A DNA stretch of 64,000 bases. It comes from Shimia sp. R9_2 (GTDB taxonomy: Bacteria > Pseudomonadota > Alphaproteobacteria > Rhodobacterales > Rhodobacteraceae). A program made the position numbers and the translations under genes. The notes beneath the pieces were generated by a model that made no database searches, had not been told where the DNA came from, and was given only the letters and a program-made list of their open reading frames with translations. The stretch is taken from contig NZ_JAGHRO010000002.1 in NCBI RefSeq assembly GCF_017743735.1, positions 186,001 to 250,000 of the forward strand, read 5' to 3'. Of this stretch, positions 9,100-17,339 are shown one piece after another (within the stretch, counting starts at the first letter, position 1; every line of letters starts with the position of its first letter).

Positions 9100-9120
9100 C
9101 GCCCGCAGCCCCAAGAGACG

Positions 9121-9567
9121 TTACTCGCCCGCCGCTGCGGCGGTCAGCTTGGCCAGAGCGCCGCGCATGGTGGCGATGAAGGCGGCATCCTCGGCAATAT
9201 CCAGACCCGCGAACATCTGCGCTGGGTCCTCATAGGTCAGGTGGACCTGCCCTTGTGCGTCCTCATAGGCCAGCACTTTGAGCGGCAGGAACAACCCGGC
9301 CTTGATGTCTGCCTGCATGGCGGGGGTGCCAATCTTCGGATTGCCAAAAATCAGCAACTCCGCATCCGACAGCTCTGCGCCCACTTTGGCGGCCCCGCCT
9401 GCGTGATCCACACGCGCAAAGACTTTGGCACCGGCGTTTTCCACGGCGGCGGCCAGCGCATCAACGGTCTGTGCGACCGATTTGTTGGACGGGACAGACA
9501 AAAGCTCCGCTTGGGCCGGAAGGGTGGAAGACAAGGCAATGGCTCCTGCAATGAGAATTTTTTTCAT
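9121..9567 (-). CDS. DUF302 domain secreted protein
   Basis: A 148-residue protein with a signal peptide (MKKILIAGAIALSSTLPAQA). The mature part fits DUF302: a repeated VAQTVDALAAAVENAGAKVF helix, then FARVDHAGGA, LLIFGNPKIGTPAM and LPLKVLAYEDAQGQVHLTY. DUF302 domains have a TT1751-like fold of unknown role. GGAG lies 9 nt before the ATG at 9567. The frame runs 48 codons further upstream, but that would bury the signal peptide. It is divergent from hisF. Confidence 0.85.
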   Translation of the reverse strand: MKKILIAGAIALSSTLPAQAELLSVPSNKSVAQTVDALAAAVENAGAKVFARVDHAGGAAKVGAELSDAELLIFGNPKIGTPAMQADIKAGLFLPLKVLAYEDAQGQVHLTYEDPAQMFAGLDIAEDAAFIATMRGALAKLTAAAAGE

Positions 9568-9710
9568 GGTGATCTGCTCCAAAAATGAGATCGTGGGATC
9601 AGTCACGACATCATAGCGCGATTTGCCAATCACGTTTTCTCGATAAGCGGAAAAACCGCGCTCTTGGCGTCCCGCAGATAAGCGGGTATGAGAGCGCAAA
9701 GAGGTGCCCA

Positions 9711-10508
9711 ATGCTAAAAACCCGCATCATTCCCTGTCTGGATGTCGCTGATGGCCGTGTGGTCAAAGGAGTGAACTTTGTTGGCCTGCGCGATGCGGGG
9801 GATCCGGTGGAGGCCGCGCGTGCCTATGACGCCGCTGGCGCGGATGAAATCTGCTTTCTGGACATCCATGCGACCCATGACAACCGGGGTGTGATGATCG
9901 ACATGGTGCAGCGCTGTGCCGAGCAATGCTTTGTGCCGCTGACCGTAGGTGGTGGCGTGCGCACCGTGGCCGATGTGCGGCGGCTGTTGCTGGCGGGGGC
10001 CGATAAGGTGAGCTTCAACTCCGCCGCTGTCGCCAACCCCGATGTGATTGCGGAAGCCTCAGCGCAATTTGGCAGCCAGTGCATTGTCTGCGCGATTGAT
10101 GCCAAGACCATTGGCCATGATGAGAACGGCGTGCCGAACAAATGGGGCATCTTCACCCATGGCGGCCGCAAAGCTGCGCTGGATCAGGACGGCAACCCGA
10201 TTGACGCGGTGGAATTTGCCAAGCTGGTGGTGGCCAAAGGCGCCGGGGAAATCCTGCTGACCTCGATGGACCGTGACGGCACCAAGGCGGGCTTCAACCT
10301 GCCGCTGACCAACGCCATCAGCGATGCGGTCAACGTGCCGGTGATTGCGTCGGGCGGCGTCGGCAATCTGGACCATCTGGTGGAAGGCGTGACCAAAGGC
10401 GGCGCAAGTGCAGTGCTGGCCGCATCGATTTTCCACTTTGGCGAATACACCGTGCAGGAAGCCAAGCAATATATGCATGACGCCGGTATCCCGATGAGGC
10501 TGACATGA
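9711..10508 (+). CDS. hisF: Imidazole glycerol phosphate synthase, cyclase subunit
   Basis: HisF (265 residues) uses ammonia from HisH to convert PRFAR into imidazole-glycerol phosphate and AICAR. The barrel motifs are clear: [18 protein letters not shown] with the catalytic Asp, [24 protein letters not shown] with the second Asp, and [17 protein letters not shown] precedes the ATG at 9711. The stop overlaps the hisE start by four bases (ATGA). It is separated from hisA by the DUF2867 and DUF302 genes. Confidence 0.95.
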   Translation: MLKTRIIPCLDVADGRVVKGVNFVGLRDAGDPVEAARAYDAAGADEICFLDIHATHDNRGVMIDMVQRCAEQCFVPLTVGGGVRTVADVRRLLLAGADKVSFNSAAVANPDVIAEASAQFGSQCIVCAIDAKTIGHDENGVPNKWGIFTHGGRKAALDQDGNPIDAVEFAKLVVAKGAGEILLTSMDRDGTKAGFNLPLTNAISDAVNVPVIASGGVGNLDHLVEGVTKGGASAVLAASIFHFGEYTVQEAKQYMHDAGIPMRLT

Positions 10509-10822
10509 GTGTTCTGAACGATCTTGCGGCCACCATTACCGAGCGCGCCAAAGCGGACCCGGACAGCAGCTGGACAGCCAAGCTGTTGGCCAAGGGTCCG
10601 GAGAAATGCGCCGAGAAATTTGGCGAAGAGGCCATTGAAGCGGTGATTGAAGCCGTGAAAGGGGATCGCGAAAAGCTGACCTATGAGGCGGCGGATGTGC
10701 TGTTTCACCTGCTGGTGATGCTGGAGGCGCGCGATGTGGCGCTGGACGATGTGCTGGCGGAGCTGGCGCGGCGGCAAGGCATGAGCGGCATTGCCGAAAA
10801 AGCGGCGCGCACCAAAGCGTGA
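10505..10822 (+). CDS. hisE: Phosphoribosyl-ATP diphosphatase
   Basis: A 105-residue all-helical enzyme of the MazG-like fold that removes pyrophosphate from phosphoribosyl-ATP, the second step of histidine synthesis. [13 protein letters not shown] and [16 protein letters not shown] carry the metal-binding Glu and Asp residues. It is the stand-alone HisE type, not fused to HisI. It is coupled to hisF by a four-base overlap. The downstream lipoprotein gene starts 67 bp later and may be co-transcribed. Confidence 0.94.
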   Translation: MSVLNDLAATITERAKADPDSSWTAKLLAKGPEKCAEKFGEEAIEAVIEAVKGDREKLTYEAADVLFHLLVMLEARDVALDDVLAELARRQGMSGIAEKAARTKA

Positions 10823-10889
10823 TACGGGCCGCAATTGCCAAGTCCGGAGGGTTCCTATAGGTGGCCAACTGGTATTTGAGGCAGGCGGT

Positions 10890-11429
10890 ATGACACGTTT
10901 GGGATTGGTGATTTGGGGGCTTATTGCGGCCCTGTTTCTGACAGCATGTGGCGTGCCCCAAGAGGCCTTGAGGCCGAATCCCGCAGGGCTGGCACAGGAA
11001 ATCCTCGCGCTTGATGCTGATGTGGACATCGATGAGGCAAACCGCGTGGCGCGTATCGCCTATGAATACCCGCTGGAGCTGCGCGTGGTCTATAACGTCA
11101 CCGACGGCCCACTGATCCACAACACCAAGGTCAATCAAGGGCTTAGGCCGCGTGGGCTGTGCTGGCACTGGGCCGATGACCTTGAGGCGCGCCTGCGTCA
11201 GGAAGACCTGCAAAGTCTGACGCTGCACCGCGCCATCGCCAATCATGATAATATTCGCATCGAACACAGTACTGTCATTGTGAGTGCTAAGGGCGACAAC
11301 ATGCGCGAGGGCATCGTGCTCGACCCCTGGCGGTACGGCGGATACCTATATTGGGCGCCGGTTTTGGAAGATGAGCGTTACGTCTGGGAAGAACGCAACA
11401 AAGTCTTTGCTGCCAAGGGCCTGAGATAG
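10890..11429 (+). CDS. Hypothetical lipoprotein
   Basis: The 179 residues begin with a lipoprotein signal (MTRLGLVIWGLIAALFLTAC, lipobox LTAC, Cys20), so it is probably anchored to a membrane facing the periplasm. The remainder has an ELRVVYNVTDGPLIHNTKVNQG stretch and conserved Trp-rich segments (GLCWHWADDLEARL, DPWRYGGYLYWAPV). I do not recognise the family, although conservation-like motifs suggest a real protein. GAGG lies about 8 nt before the ATG. It follows hisE and precedes a sensor kinase. Confidence 0.8.
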   Translation: MTRLGLVIWGLIAALFLTACGVPQEALRPNPAGLAQEILALDADVDIDEANRVARIAYEYPLELRVVYNVTDGPLIHNTKVNQGLRPRGLCWHWADDLEARLRQEDLQSLTLHRAIANHDNIRIEHSTVIVSAKGDNMREGIVLDPWRYGGYLYWAPVLEDERYVWEERNKVFAAKGLR

Positions 11430-11527
11430 ATAATTCACGCATTTTGGAACAGAGTTCCGCTATATGTATTCAGCAGGCTTTAACGCTTGCTGGGTTACAG
11501 CGGCAGTGATCACGAGTACGATTGAGC

Positions 11528-13270
11528 ATGACCAAACCACTCAAGGCGATTTCCAGCGCATTCCTTGCCTACTTTTGGCCGGAGATGGCGGTCGACGACA
11601 ATTTCGACCACGCCCGGACACGCTTGGTCTGTGTCTTTTCCCTGATTGTAGGGACAATCGGCCTGCTGCACAGCATTCCGGTCTACTATATCTCTGACAC
11701 GCTGCCGGATCATGGGGTCCTGATCTCCAACTTGTTTTGCCTGACCTATTTTACCGTGCCCGCGATCTGGCACAGGACCCATAACATGCGTCTGGCTGCC
11801 TTTGTGCTGGTGGCGATCTTCTGGGTCCATATGGAATACCTGCTGATCGCGGATCGCTCTGACATCTGGCGGCGGGAGCTGTTTCTGATCGGGCCGCCCA
11901 TTATCCTGCTCATCCTTGTGGGACGTTTCAGCGCGCGCATTGCAACGGCACTGATGGTGGCAAATTTTCTGGTGCTTTCAATTGTGTTTGATGCCTTCCC
12001 TGTAGAAGGCACATTGGCGATGACCGCAGCGCTCTGCACGTTGATGGCCGGGCTGTCGATGTACTTCACCGAGGTGAACAAAAAAGAGGTCCACCTCAAA
12101 GAGCTGCGCGATGAGGCGCAGCTGGCAGATGCACAAAAATCTGAGTTTCTGGCCAAGATGAGCCATGAAATCCGCACCCCTCTCAATGGGTTAAGTGGCG
12201 TTCTTCAGCTGCTCGACGAAACGGATTTGACCCCGGAACAGAAAGAGCTGGTGCAGATAGGGCGCAGCTCCGGACGGAACCTGATGGGGCTGATCAACGG
12301 TGTGCTGGATTATTCCAAGATCGCGGCGGATGGCATCACCATTGAGCAGATCCCCTTTGCGCGCGATGCGCTTTTGACCACGGCGGTTCAGTCTCAGCAG
12401 GCGGCGGCCACGGCGGCGGGCCTTGAGCTCAAAGTCTATCAGGACCCGCGCCTGCCAAGCTGCCTGCGCGGGGATCCGGTGCGGCTCAATCAGGTGATCA
12501 CCAATCTGCTGAGCAATGCGATCAAATTCTCCAAAGAGGGCGACATTCGCTGCGAGATGATCCGGGATGGGGATTTTGTCAGGGTCTCTGTTACAGACCG
12601 GGGCATTGGCCTCACCGAGGAGGCCCAGACCCGGGTGTTCAACAAATTTGAGCAAGCCAGCACCGCCACCAGCCGCGAGTTTGGTGGCACGGGGTTGGGG
12701 CTTGCGATCTGCAAAGAGCTGGTGGAGCTGCTGGGCGGCCGGATTGGTGTGAACAGCACCCCGTTGCTAGGCAGCACCTTCTGGTTCACCTTCCCGCTGA
12801 TCGAAGCAGATACACGGGAGAGCCAGTCTGCGCTCCCTGTGGGTGACGCAGGTGAGCCGTCCGCCACTGATTTTGCCGGCACCCATGTACTGGTGGTGGA
12901 AGACAACAAGACCAACCAGCTGATCGTGCGTCGGTTTCTGCAGAGCATGCAGATCACCATGGATGTGGTCGATGATGGCCACCCTGCCCTGCAGCTCTGC
13001 GCGACGCGGCACTACGATCTGATCCTGATGGACATCCAGCTTCTGGATATGGACGGTATGGAAGCGGCAGCGATCCTGCGCAGCGGCCCCGGCCCCAACC
13101 AGCGCACGCCGATTGTGGCGCTATCAGCCAACATCCTGCCCGAACAGACCAACGCCTATCTGAAGGCGGGTATGAATGCCTGTCTGGGCAAACCTTATCG
13201 CAAAGATGAGCTGGTGAAAGTCATGGCCCGTCTGTTGGACCGCAGCAATACGGACGTCAGCGCAGCCTGA
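11528..13270 (+). CDS. Hybrid sensor histidine kinase/response regulator
   Basis: A 580-residue inner-membrane signalling protein. About six membrane helices fill residues 30-185. A short coiled coil then leads to the HisKA dimerisation domain (MSHEIRTPLNG, phospho-accepting His213), the HATPase domain with an N-box (NQVITNLLSNAIKFS), DRGIGL and GTGLGLAI, and a C-terminal receiver domain (VLVVEDNKTN; phospho-acceptor Asp502 in LILMDIQ; CLGKPY). No periplasmic sensor of a named type is seen. The ATG at 11528 is used; a TTG two codons upstream is possible and the ribosome site is weak. No partner regulator lies nearby, so it probably signals through a distant phosphotransfer protein. Confidence 0.9.
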   Translation: MTKPLKAISSAFLAYFWPEMAVDDNFDHARTRLVCVFSLIVGTIGLLHSIPVYYISDTLPDHGVLISNLFCLTYFTVPAIWHRTHNMRLAAFVLVAIFWVHMEYLLIADRSDIWRRELFLIGPPIILLILVGRFSARIATALMVANFLVLSIVFDAFPVEGTLAMTAALCTLMAGLSMYFTEVNKKEVHLKELRDEAQLADAQKSEFLAKMSHEIRTPLNGLSGVLQLLDETDLTPEQKELVQIGRSSGRNLMGLINGVLDYSKIAADGITIEQIPFARDALLTTAVQSQQAAATAAGLELKVYQDPRLPSCLRGDPVRLNQVITNLLSNAIKFSKEGDIRCEMIRDGDFVRVSVTDRGIGLTEEAQTRVFNKFEQASTATSREFGGTGLGLAICKELVELLGGRIGVNSTPLLGSTFWFTFPLIEADTRESQSALPVGDAGEPSATDFAGTHVLVVEDNKTNQLIVRRFLQSMQITMDVVDDGHPALQLCATRHYDLILMDIQLLDMDGMEAAAILRSGPGPNQRTPIVALSANILPEQTNAYLKAGMNACLGKPYRKDELVKVMARLLDRSNTDVSAA

Positions 13271-13291
13271 TCACAGCCCCCGTTTCAAAGG

Positions 13292-13759
13292 CTAAAGCTT
13301 GGACGAAATCACACCGGTGGCAAAACCGCCCATGCGCAGCTCTCCAAAGAGGCGCTGATATTCGATCTTGGGACAGCGGTTTTGAATGACATCAATCCCC
13401 TGCGCCTCTGCCTTGGCCGCCGCTTCGGCATGTTCCACACCGATCTGCATCCAGATCGTTTTGAGCGCGGGCAAATGGGTAAGCGCCTGATCGACAATTG
13501 GCGGCACCGCTTCTGAGCGGCGAAAGATATCCACCATATCCACAGGCGCGGAAATTTCGGACAAATCAGCCACCACGGTTTCCCCAAAGAGCGTTTTGCC
13601 CGCATGGCCCGGATTGACCGGAATGACCCGATAGCCTTTCAGCGACAGATACCGCGCCACATAGTAGCTGGGCCGCACCGTATTCATGGAGACGCCTACA
13701 ACGGCGATCACCTTGCTGCGTTTGAGAATCTTGCGGAGAAAATCGTCTGTGTCGCTCAT
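13292..13759 (-). CDS. CoA-binding domain protein
   Basis: This 155-residue protein is a single Rossmann-like CoA_binding domain (YccU/YneT type). It shows IAVVGVSMNTVRPSYYVARYL for nucleotide binding, then GYRVIPVNPGHAGKTLFGE, VDMVDIFRRSEAVP and IWMQIGVEHAEAAAKAEAQG, and ends with QNRCPKIEYQRL. These proteins resemble the CoA-binding part of succinyl-CoA ligase but have no ligase domain, and their role is not established. It is convergent with the sensor kinase, 21 bp apart. Confidence 0.87.
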   Translation of the reverse strand: MSDTDDFLRKILKRSKVIAVVGVSMNTVRPSYYVARYLSLKGYRVIPVNPGHAGKTLFGETVVADLSEISAPVDMVDIFRRSEAVPPIVDQALTHLPALKTIWMQIGVEHAEAAAKAEAQGIDVIQNRCPKIEYQRLFGELRMGGFATGVISSKL

Positions 13760-13864
13760 GGAGGCAGGCTAGAGCACCTGTGTGAGACTTAAAACGCTTA
13801 TTCGCAACGCCGCGCTTAAAGCACATCTAAAGCACATGGGCGCAGGCACATCCGGATGTCAGAC

Positions 13865-13954
13865 AAAAAAACGCCCAAGGGGGGACCTTGGGCGCAGGTT
13901 CGGAACGAGGGACAGTGAAGCGAAACACAGCGGCTCCGATGGCTGTGTTTCCTG
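13865..13954 (-). ncRNA. Candidate small RNA, about 90 nt
   Basis: On the minus strand a promoter-like pair (see 13961-13988) would start an RNA near 13954. The RNA would open with a perfect 10-bp hairpin (GAAACACAGC, 10-nt loop, GCTGTGTTTC; 13951-13922). A 27-nt unpaired stretch rich in C and U follows, including CTGTCCCTCG (13895-13921). It ends in an intrinsic terminator: CGCCCAAGG, five-base loop, CCTTGGGCG, then seven T (13894-13865). The hairpin-linker-terminator layout is typical of trans-acting bacterial small RNAs, and CCCUC could pair with a ribosome site. No coding frame fits. I do not recognise a named RNA. The call is inference from structure. Confidence 0.6.
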
Positions 13955-13960
13955 TTACTC

Positions 13961-13988
13961 TACATAAGATCGCAGAACTGGATGTGAA
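13961..13988 (-). promoter_or_regulatory. Putative sigma-70 promoter of the candidate small RNA
   Basis: TTCACA (13988-13983) and TATGTA (13966-13961) are separated by 16 bp on the minus strand, close to the sigma-70 consensus. The predicted start near 13954 falls just before the 5' hairpin of the small RNA. Confidence 0.45.
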
Positions 13989-14140
13989 GAGATGATCAGA
14001 TTCATGTGAAGATAGCGTTACCAAAACCTTTACAATTGCGCTTATTGAGCTGGTTAGCGGAGCGGTTTTGGGGCCTGAAACAGCGGCCTATCTTCAGATG
14101 CAGAAGCTGGCGCGGCGATGCGGTAAGCCGCGCCAACGGC

Positions 14141-14482
14141 TCAATCAAAGATGTCTTCAATCACATCAAACGCCTCTTTCAAAAACCAACCCACCGTGGA
14201 TTTCTTTTTGCGCTTTGGGCGTTTCTTATTCTTTGGCGGCTTGCTGGCCGATTTTGCGCTGTAGGCAGCATAGTCGGGCGATTTGGCTTTACGCCGCTTC
14301 TCGCCCTTGTCTTTGCTTCTGGGCGCTGCCTCCTGCACCGCGCTCACGCGCAGGTGTTTGAGATCATGCAGAGGCGCGCCGCAATTGGAACAGGCGAGCT
14401 CATGCCGGGCCTCGCCGCGCAGCACTAGGGCGGCGCGGGTGCCGCAATAACAGCAAGTGGCGATTTTGGATGCGTGTGCGAT
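14141..14482 (-). CDS. Small zinc-ribbon protein with apparent ATC start codon
   Basis: The frame encodes two Cys pairs, CCYCGTRAAL and ACSNCGAPLHDLK, that together would make one zinc ribbon, followed by a Lys/Arg-rich linker and a hydrophobic C-terminal helix (TVGWFLKEAFDVIEDIFD). The first standard start in frame is a GTG at 14425, but it lies after the first Cys pair and has no ribosome site. Upstream the frame is closed by a TAG and holds no ATG, GTG or TTG. GGAGGAGG ends five bases before an in-frame ATC at 14482, which gives 113 residues and the complete ribbon. The start is therefore either a rare ATC or an ATG altered by one base. Family unknown to me. Confidence 0.7.
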   Translation of the reverse strand: MAHASKIATCCYCGTRAALVLRGEARHELACSNCGAPLHDLKHLRVSAVQEAAPRSKDKGEKRRKAKSPDYAAYSAKSASKPPKNKKRPKRKKKSTVGWFLKEAFDVIEDIFD

Positions 14483-14594
14483 GAGCCCCTCCTCCGCGTT
14501 CTGGCGTTTCTGCCTCTACCTAAGCACTGCGCCGCGCCCTTGGGAGCCTCCTGCGGGGATATTTTTGGCAAGAGGAAGAGGCATCGCGCCGCGC

Positions 14595-15386
14595 TCAGCT
14601 TTGTGCGCTTTGCGGCAGTGAGGCATAAAGCGCGACCGCCGCAGCATTTGAGACATTGAGCGAGCCAAAAGCCCCGGCAAAATTGATTTTCACCAGTTGG
14701 TCCACGGTCTCTTTGGTTTTCTGCCGCAGGCCCGGACCTTCTGCGCCCAGAACCAGCGCGATGGGCATGTCGCGTTTACCCTCAAGCGCCTGCTCAATGG
14801 TGTGCTCCGCTTCGCCGTCCATGCCCAGCACCAGATAGCCCATGTTCTGCAGGGCGGTGATGGTGTCCGCCAGATTGCGCTCGCGCAGATACGGCTGGCG
14901 CTCCAGAGCTCCGCTGGCGGTTTTTGCCAGTGCGCCGGTTTCCGGTGCGGAGTGATGGCGCGTGCCAATCACGGCCAGTGCGCCAAACACTTCCGCAGAG
15001 CGCAGAATCGCGCCCACATTATGGGGGTCGGTCACCCGATCAAGCAGAATCAGCCGCTGTGGACGGTCATCAGACGCAATCGCCACATCGGAAAGGCGGC
15101 CCCAGTTGAGCGGTTTCACCTCAAGCGCGGCGCCCTGATGCACCGATTGCGGGTCAATCGGAGCTTTGAATTTGCGCGGATCCACCACTTCGGGTGTGAT
15201 GCCGGAAGCGGCGATGGCCTCATCCAATTTATCCGCCGCATTTTTGGTCACGATCAGGCGCAATTTTTCCCGCGCGGGATTCGCCAGTGCGTCCCGCACC
15301 GCGTGCAAACCGAACAACCAGACGGTTTCTGACGCCTCTTTGCGCTTGGCCTGTTCTTTTTCCACGACCCACTTGGGTTTTTTCAT
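14595..15386 (-). CDS. rlmB: 23S rRNA (guanosine-2'-O-)-methyltransferase, TrmH/SpoU family
   Basis: A 263-residue SPOUT methyltransferase, most likely RlmB, which methylates G2251 of 23S rRNA using SAM. A substrate-binding N-domain (WLFGLHAVRDAL...) is followed by the knotted catalytic domain with motif 1 LDRVTDPHNVGAILRSAEVFG (Asn and Arg), motif 2 ALVLGAEGPGLR and motif 3 GSLNVSNAAAVALY. The N-terminal KKPKWVVEKEQ is Lys-rich. The ATG is at 15386. It lies head-to-head with tRNA-Tyr, 140 bp apart. Confidence 0.9.
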   Translation of the reverse strand: MKKPKWVVEKEQAKRKEASETVWLFGLHAVRDALANPAREKLRLIVTKNAADKLDEAIAASGITPEVVDPRKFKAPIDPQSVHQGAALEVKPLNWGRLSDVAIASDDRPQRLILLDRVTDPHNVGAILRSAEVFGALAVIGTRHHSAPETGALAKTASGALERQPYLRERNLADTITALQNMGYLVLGMDGEAEHTIEQALEGKRDMPIALVLGAEGPGLRQKTKETVDQLVKINFAGAFGSLNVSNAAAVALYASLPQSAQS

Positions 15387-15526
15387 CGCTCTGCACCTTC
15401 AAAATAAGAGGGTTTCACCAATGGGCAAAAGAAGCGCCTCACGCAACCACTTTTCTGGTTGACGCCCCCCGCGCATCACAGTAATCACCCCCTCACACCA
15501 ACGAGGCTAGCGCGCCTCAGGAGAGT

Positions 15527-15610
15527 GGGCGACAGGCCGCAAGGTGTGGCAGGGGACTGTAACTCCCTCGCGGAGACGCACGCTTGGTTCGATTCCAAGG
15601 TCGCCCACCA
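15527..15610 (+). tRNA. tRNA-Tyr (GTA), integration target
   Basis: The cloverleaf is complete: acceptor GGGCGAC with GTCGCCC, D arm with loop GG, anticodon arm GGGGA-CTGTAAC-TCCCT (anticodon GTA), a 14-nt variable arm with a GCG/CGC stem as expected for bacterial tRNA-Tyr, T arm CTTGG-TTCGATT-CCAAG, discriminator A and encoded CCA. Position 8 reads A where U is usual. The 3' part from 15593 lies inside the attL repeat, so integration keeps this copy intact. Confidence 0.88.
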
Positions 15611-15634
15611 CTTTCCATCTTATCAGTGACTTAG
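15593..15634 (+). repeat. attL: 42-bp direct repeat at the tRNA-Tyr 3' end
   Basis: These 42 bases, from TTCCAAGG in the tRNA T arm through CCA to TCAGTGACTTAG, are repeated without change at 22118-22159. The repeat starts inside the tRNA and runs 24 bases past it, as expected for the recombination core of an element integrated at a tRNA gene. Confidence 0.93.
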
Positions 15635-15650
15635 CATATGCTTTACCCCG

Positions 15651-15673
15651 GTGCGCCGCACAGGTGAGACACA
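15651..15673 (+). promoter_or_regulatory. Putative integrase arm sites, left end
   Basis: GTGAGACACA (15664-15673) is preceded 13 bp upstream by the related GTGCGCCGCA (15651, 7 of 10 matches). The same 10-mer occurs twice at the right end with the same 13-bp step. Their position just inside attL, directly before the integrase ATG, suggests integrase binding and possible autoregulation. Confidence 0.5.
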
Positions 15674-15674
15674 T

Positions 15675-17315
15675 ATGCGTCCTGCAAGTTACCTCAGCAC
15701 GTCCCGTCACGGCGTCTTCTACCTCCGCCTTCCAATCCCCCGTTCCGCCCATCCGGAGCGTCGTAGGACCGATCTCAAGGTCTCTTTGGCGACCCGCGAA
15801 CCAAGAGTGGCCGCGACACTTTCCCGCCTCCTCACTGTCTCTGGACAATCCGCTCTGGCTGCGGCATCCGCTCGCGGCATGCGCTATGATGAAATCCGGC
15901 ACCACGTCCAAGAATATCTGAAAGTCGCCCTCTCAAACTTCAGGGAAGGCATTGGTCAAGATGGGCCGATGGAGGGGCTGCACCTAACTGCTCTGCAGAA
16001 CAGCCTGTGGGCCTCAGAGATGCCGTTTGAGGAGTGGTGTGACACCATCGGTGCCGAAGGGGCTGAGCGCGCTCTTAGGTCGCTCTGTGAGGCCCGGGAC
16101 ATTGAACCCGATCTTACTGAAAAGACACGAACACTCATGTTGAAGGAGTTGCACAAGATGTGGCGCGCCTTCACTTCTCAGGCTGTGGCCCACAATCAGT
16201 CCTTTGACAGCCTACAGACCGAAGCCCCGCCCTCAACCACTGTGGCGGCTGTGCCTGCTCCTCCAGTCCCGACACCAACGACAATCCCAGCTGAACCTTT
16301 CTGGGACGTTGTGGATCGCTACATGCGGGAGAAAGATCGCTCTCAAGAATGGGCTGCAAAAACGCGCTCCGAGAAAACCGAAGCCCTCAACCTGCTGGCT
16401 GAGCTCACCGACAGCAAGCCTCTGGCAAGTCTGACCAAGGCTGACGCACGTGAGATCAAGGACATCCTGCAAAGGATGCCCAAGAACCGCAGCAAGAACC
16501 CTCAGACACGCGGTAAGCCTGTCAGGGACATCTTGGACATGAAAGGTATTGAGACGCCCACAGCGCGCACGGTGAACGTCTACATCGGCCATTACCAATC
16601 CCTTCTCGGCTGGGCGAAACTGAATGGCTACGTTGAGGAGAATGTTTTTGATGGCTTGCGCTTGAAGCTGAAGAACGCGACCTCGGAGCCCGCGAGAAAA
16701 GCCTTCAGCGAGGAGCAACTGAGCCGCCTGCACCATCATCTTACCATCAACCCAGACGGGCTTGTGAAGAAGCCAGAACATAAGTGGGTGACGTTGGTGG
16801 CGATGTACACAGGTGCGCGGCTCAACGAAGTTGCTCAACTGGACGTGTCCGATGTCAAAGACCTAAGCGGGATAGCCTGTATCGACATCACAACTGAAGG
16901 TAGCCCCAACAAGCGCCTCAAGAACGCATCGTCCAAACGTGTCATACCTATCCATGCCGATCTGATAGCATTGGGTTTCTTGGAGTTCGTTGAGCAACTC
17001 CGTGCCCGAGGTACAGTGCGTCTTTTTCCAGCACTCTCCTATTGCCCAAAGAATGGCTACGGGCGCAACGTTGGGAGATGGTTCGGCGATAGCTTCCTGC
17101 CGCGTCTTGGGATCGACGATGAAGCTTTAGTGTTCCACAGCCTTCGGCACACTATGAATACCCAGCTTGCCCGCAAAAATGTTCCCGAGCAGCTTCAGAA
17201 AGCCATTCTTGGTCACAAGCAGAACGGCATGACGTATGACACTTATTTCACCGCTGGGTTTCTGCCCGATCAGTTATACCCGGAGGTCAATAAGTTCCGA
17301 GCTATACCGGATTAG
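15675..17315 (+). CDS. int: Tyrosine recombinase/integrase
   Basis: This 546-residue integrase has an N-terminal DUF6538-like domain (MRPASYLSTSRHGVFYLRLP), a SAM-like core-binding domain (about residues 205-320) and a C-terminal catalytic domain. Catalytic residues are visible: Arg382 (YTGARLNEV), His488 and Arg491 (HSLRH), His514 (LGHK) and the nucleophile, probably Tyr524 (TYDTYF). The ATG at 15675 is preferred because it begins the family N-terminus; the frame runs eight codons further. It abuts attL and reads away from the tRNA. It should catalyse insertion and, perhaps with an unseen directionality factor, excision of the island. Confidence 0.93.
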   Translation: MRPASYLSTSRHGVFYLRLPIPRSAHPERRRTDLKVSLATREPRVAATLSRLLTVSGQSALAAASARGMRYDEIRHHVQEYLKVALSNFREGIGQDGPMEGLHLTALQNSLWASEMPFEEWCDTIGAEGAERALRSLCEARDIEPDLTEKTRTLMLKELHKMWRAFTSQAVAHNQSFDSLQTEAPPSTTVAAVPAPPVPTPTTIPAEPFWDVVDRYMREKDRSQEWAAKTRSEKTEALNLLAELTDSKPLASLTKADAREIKDILQRMPKNRSKNPQTRGKPVRDILDMKGIETPTARTVNVYIGHYQSLLGWAKLNGYVEENVFDGLRLKLKNATSEPARKAFSEEQLSRLHHHLTINPDGLVKKPEHKWVTLVAMYTGARLNEVAQLDVSDVKDLSGIACIDITTEGSPNKRLKNASSKRVIPIHADLIALGFLEFVEQLRARGTVRLFPALSYCPKNGYGRNVGRWFGDSFLPRLGIDDEALVFHSLRHTMNTQLARKNVPEQLQKAILGHKQNGMTYDTYFTAGFLPDQLYPEVNKFRAIPD

Positions 17316-17339
17316 TATAATCCACTCTATTAATCCGGT
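17306..17339 (+). terminator. Hairpin at the integrase stop codon
   Basis: ACCGGATTA (17306-17314) and TAATCCGGT (17331-17339) form a perfect 9-bp inverted repeat with a 16-base loop, overlapping the integrase stop. No U tract follows, so termination is only possible. Confidence 0.3.

Noticed and set aside
13827-14024. Minus-strand 65-codon frame
   Set aside because: It covers the hairpin and terminator of the candidate small RNA, has no ribosome site and no protein-like pattern.
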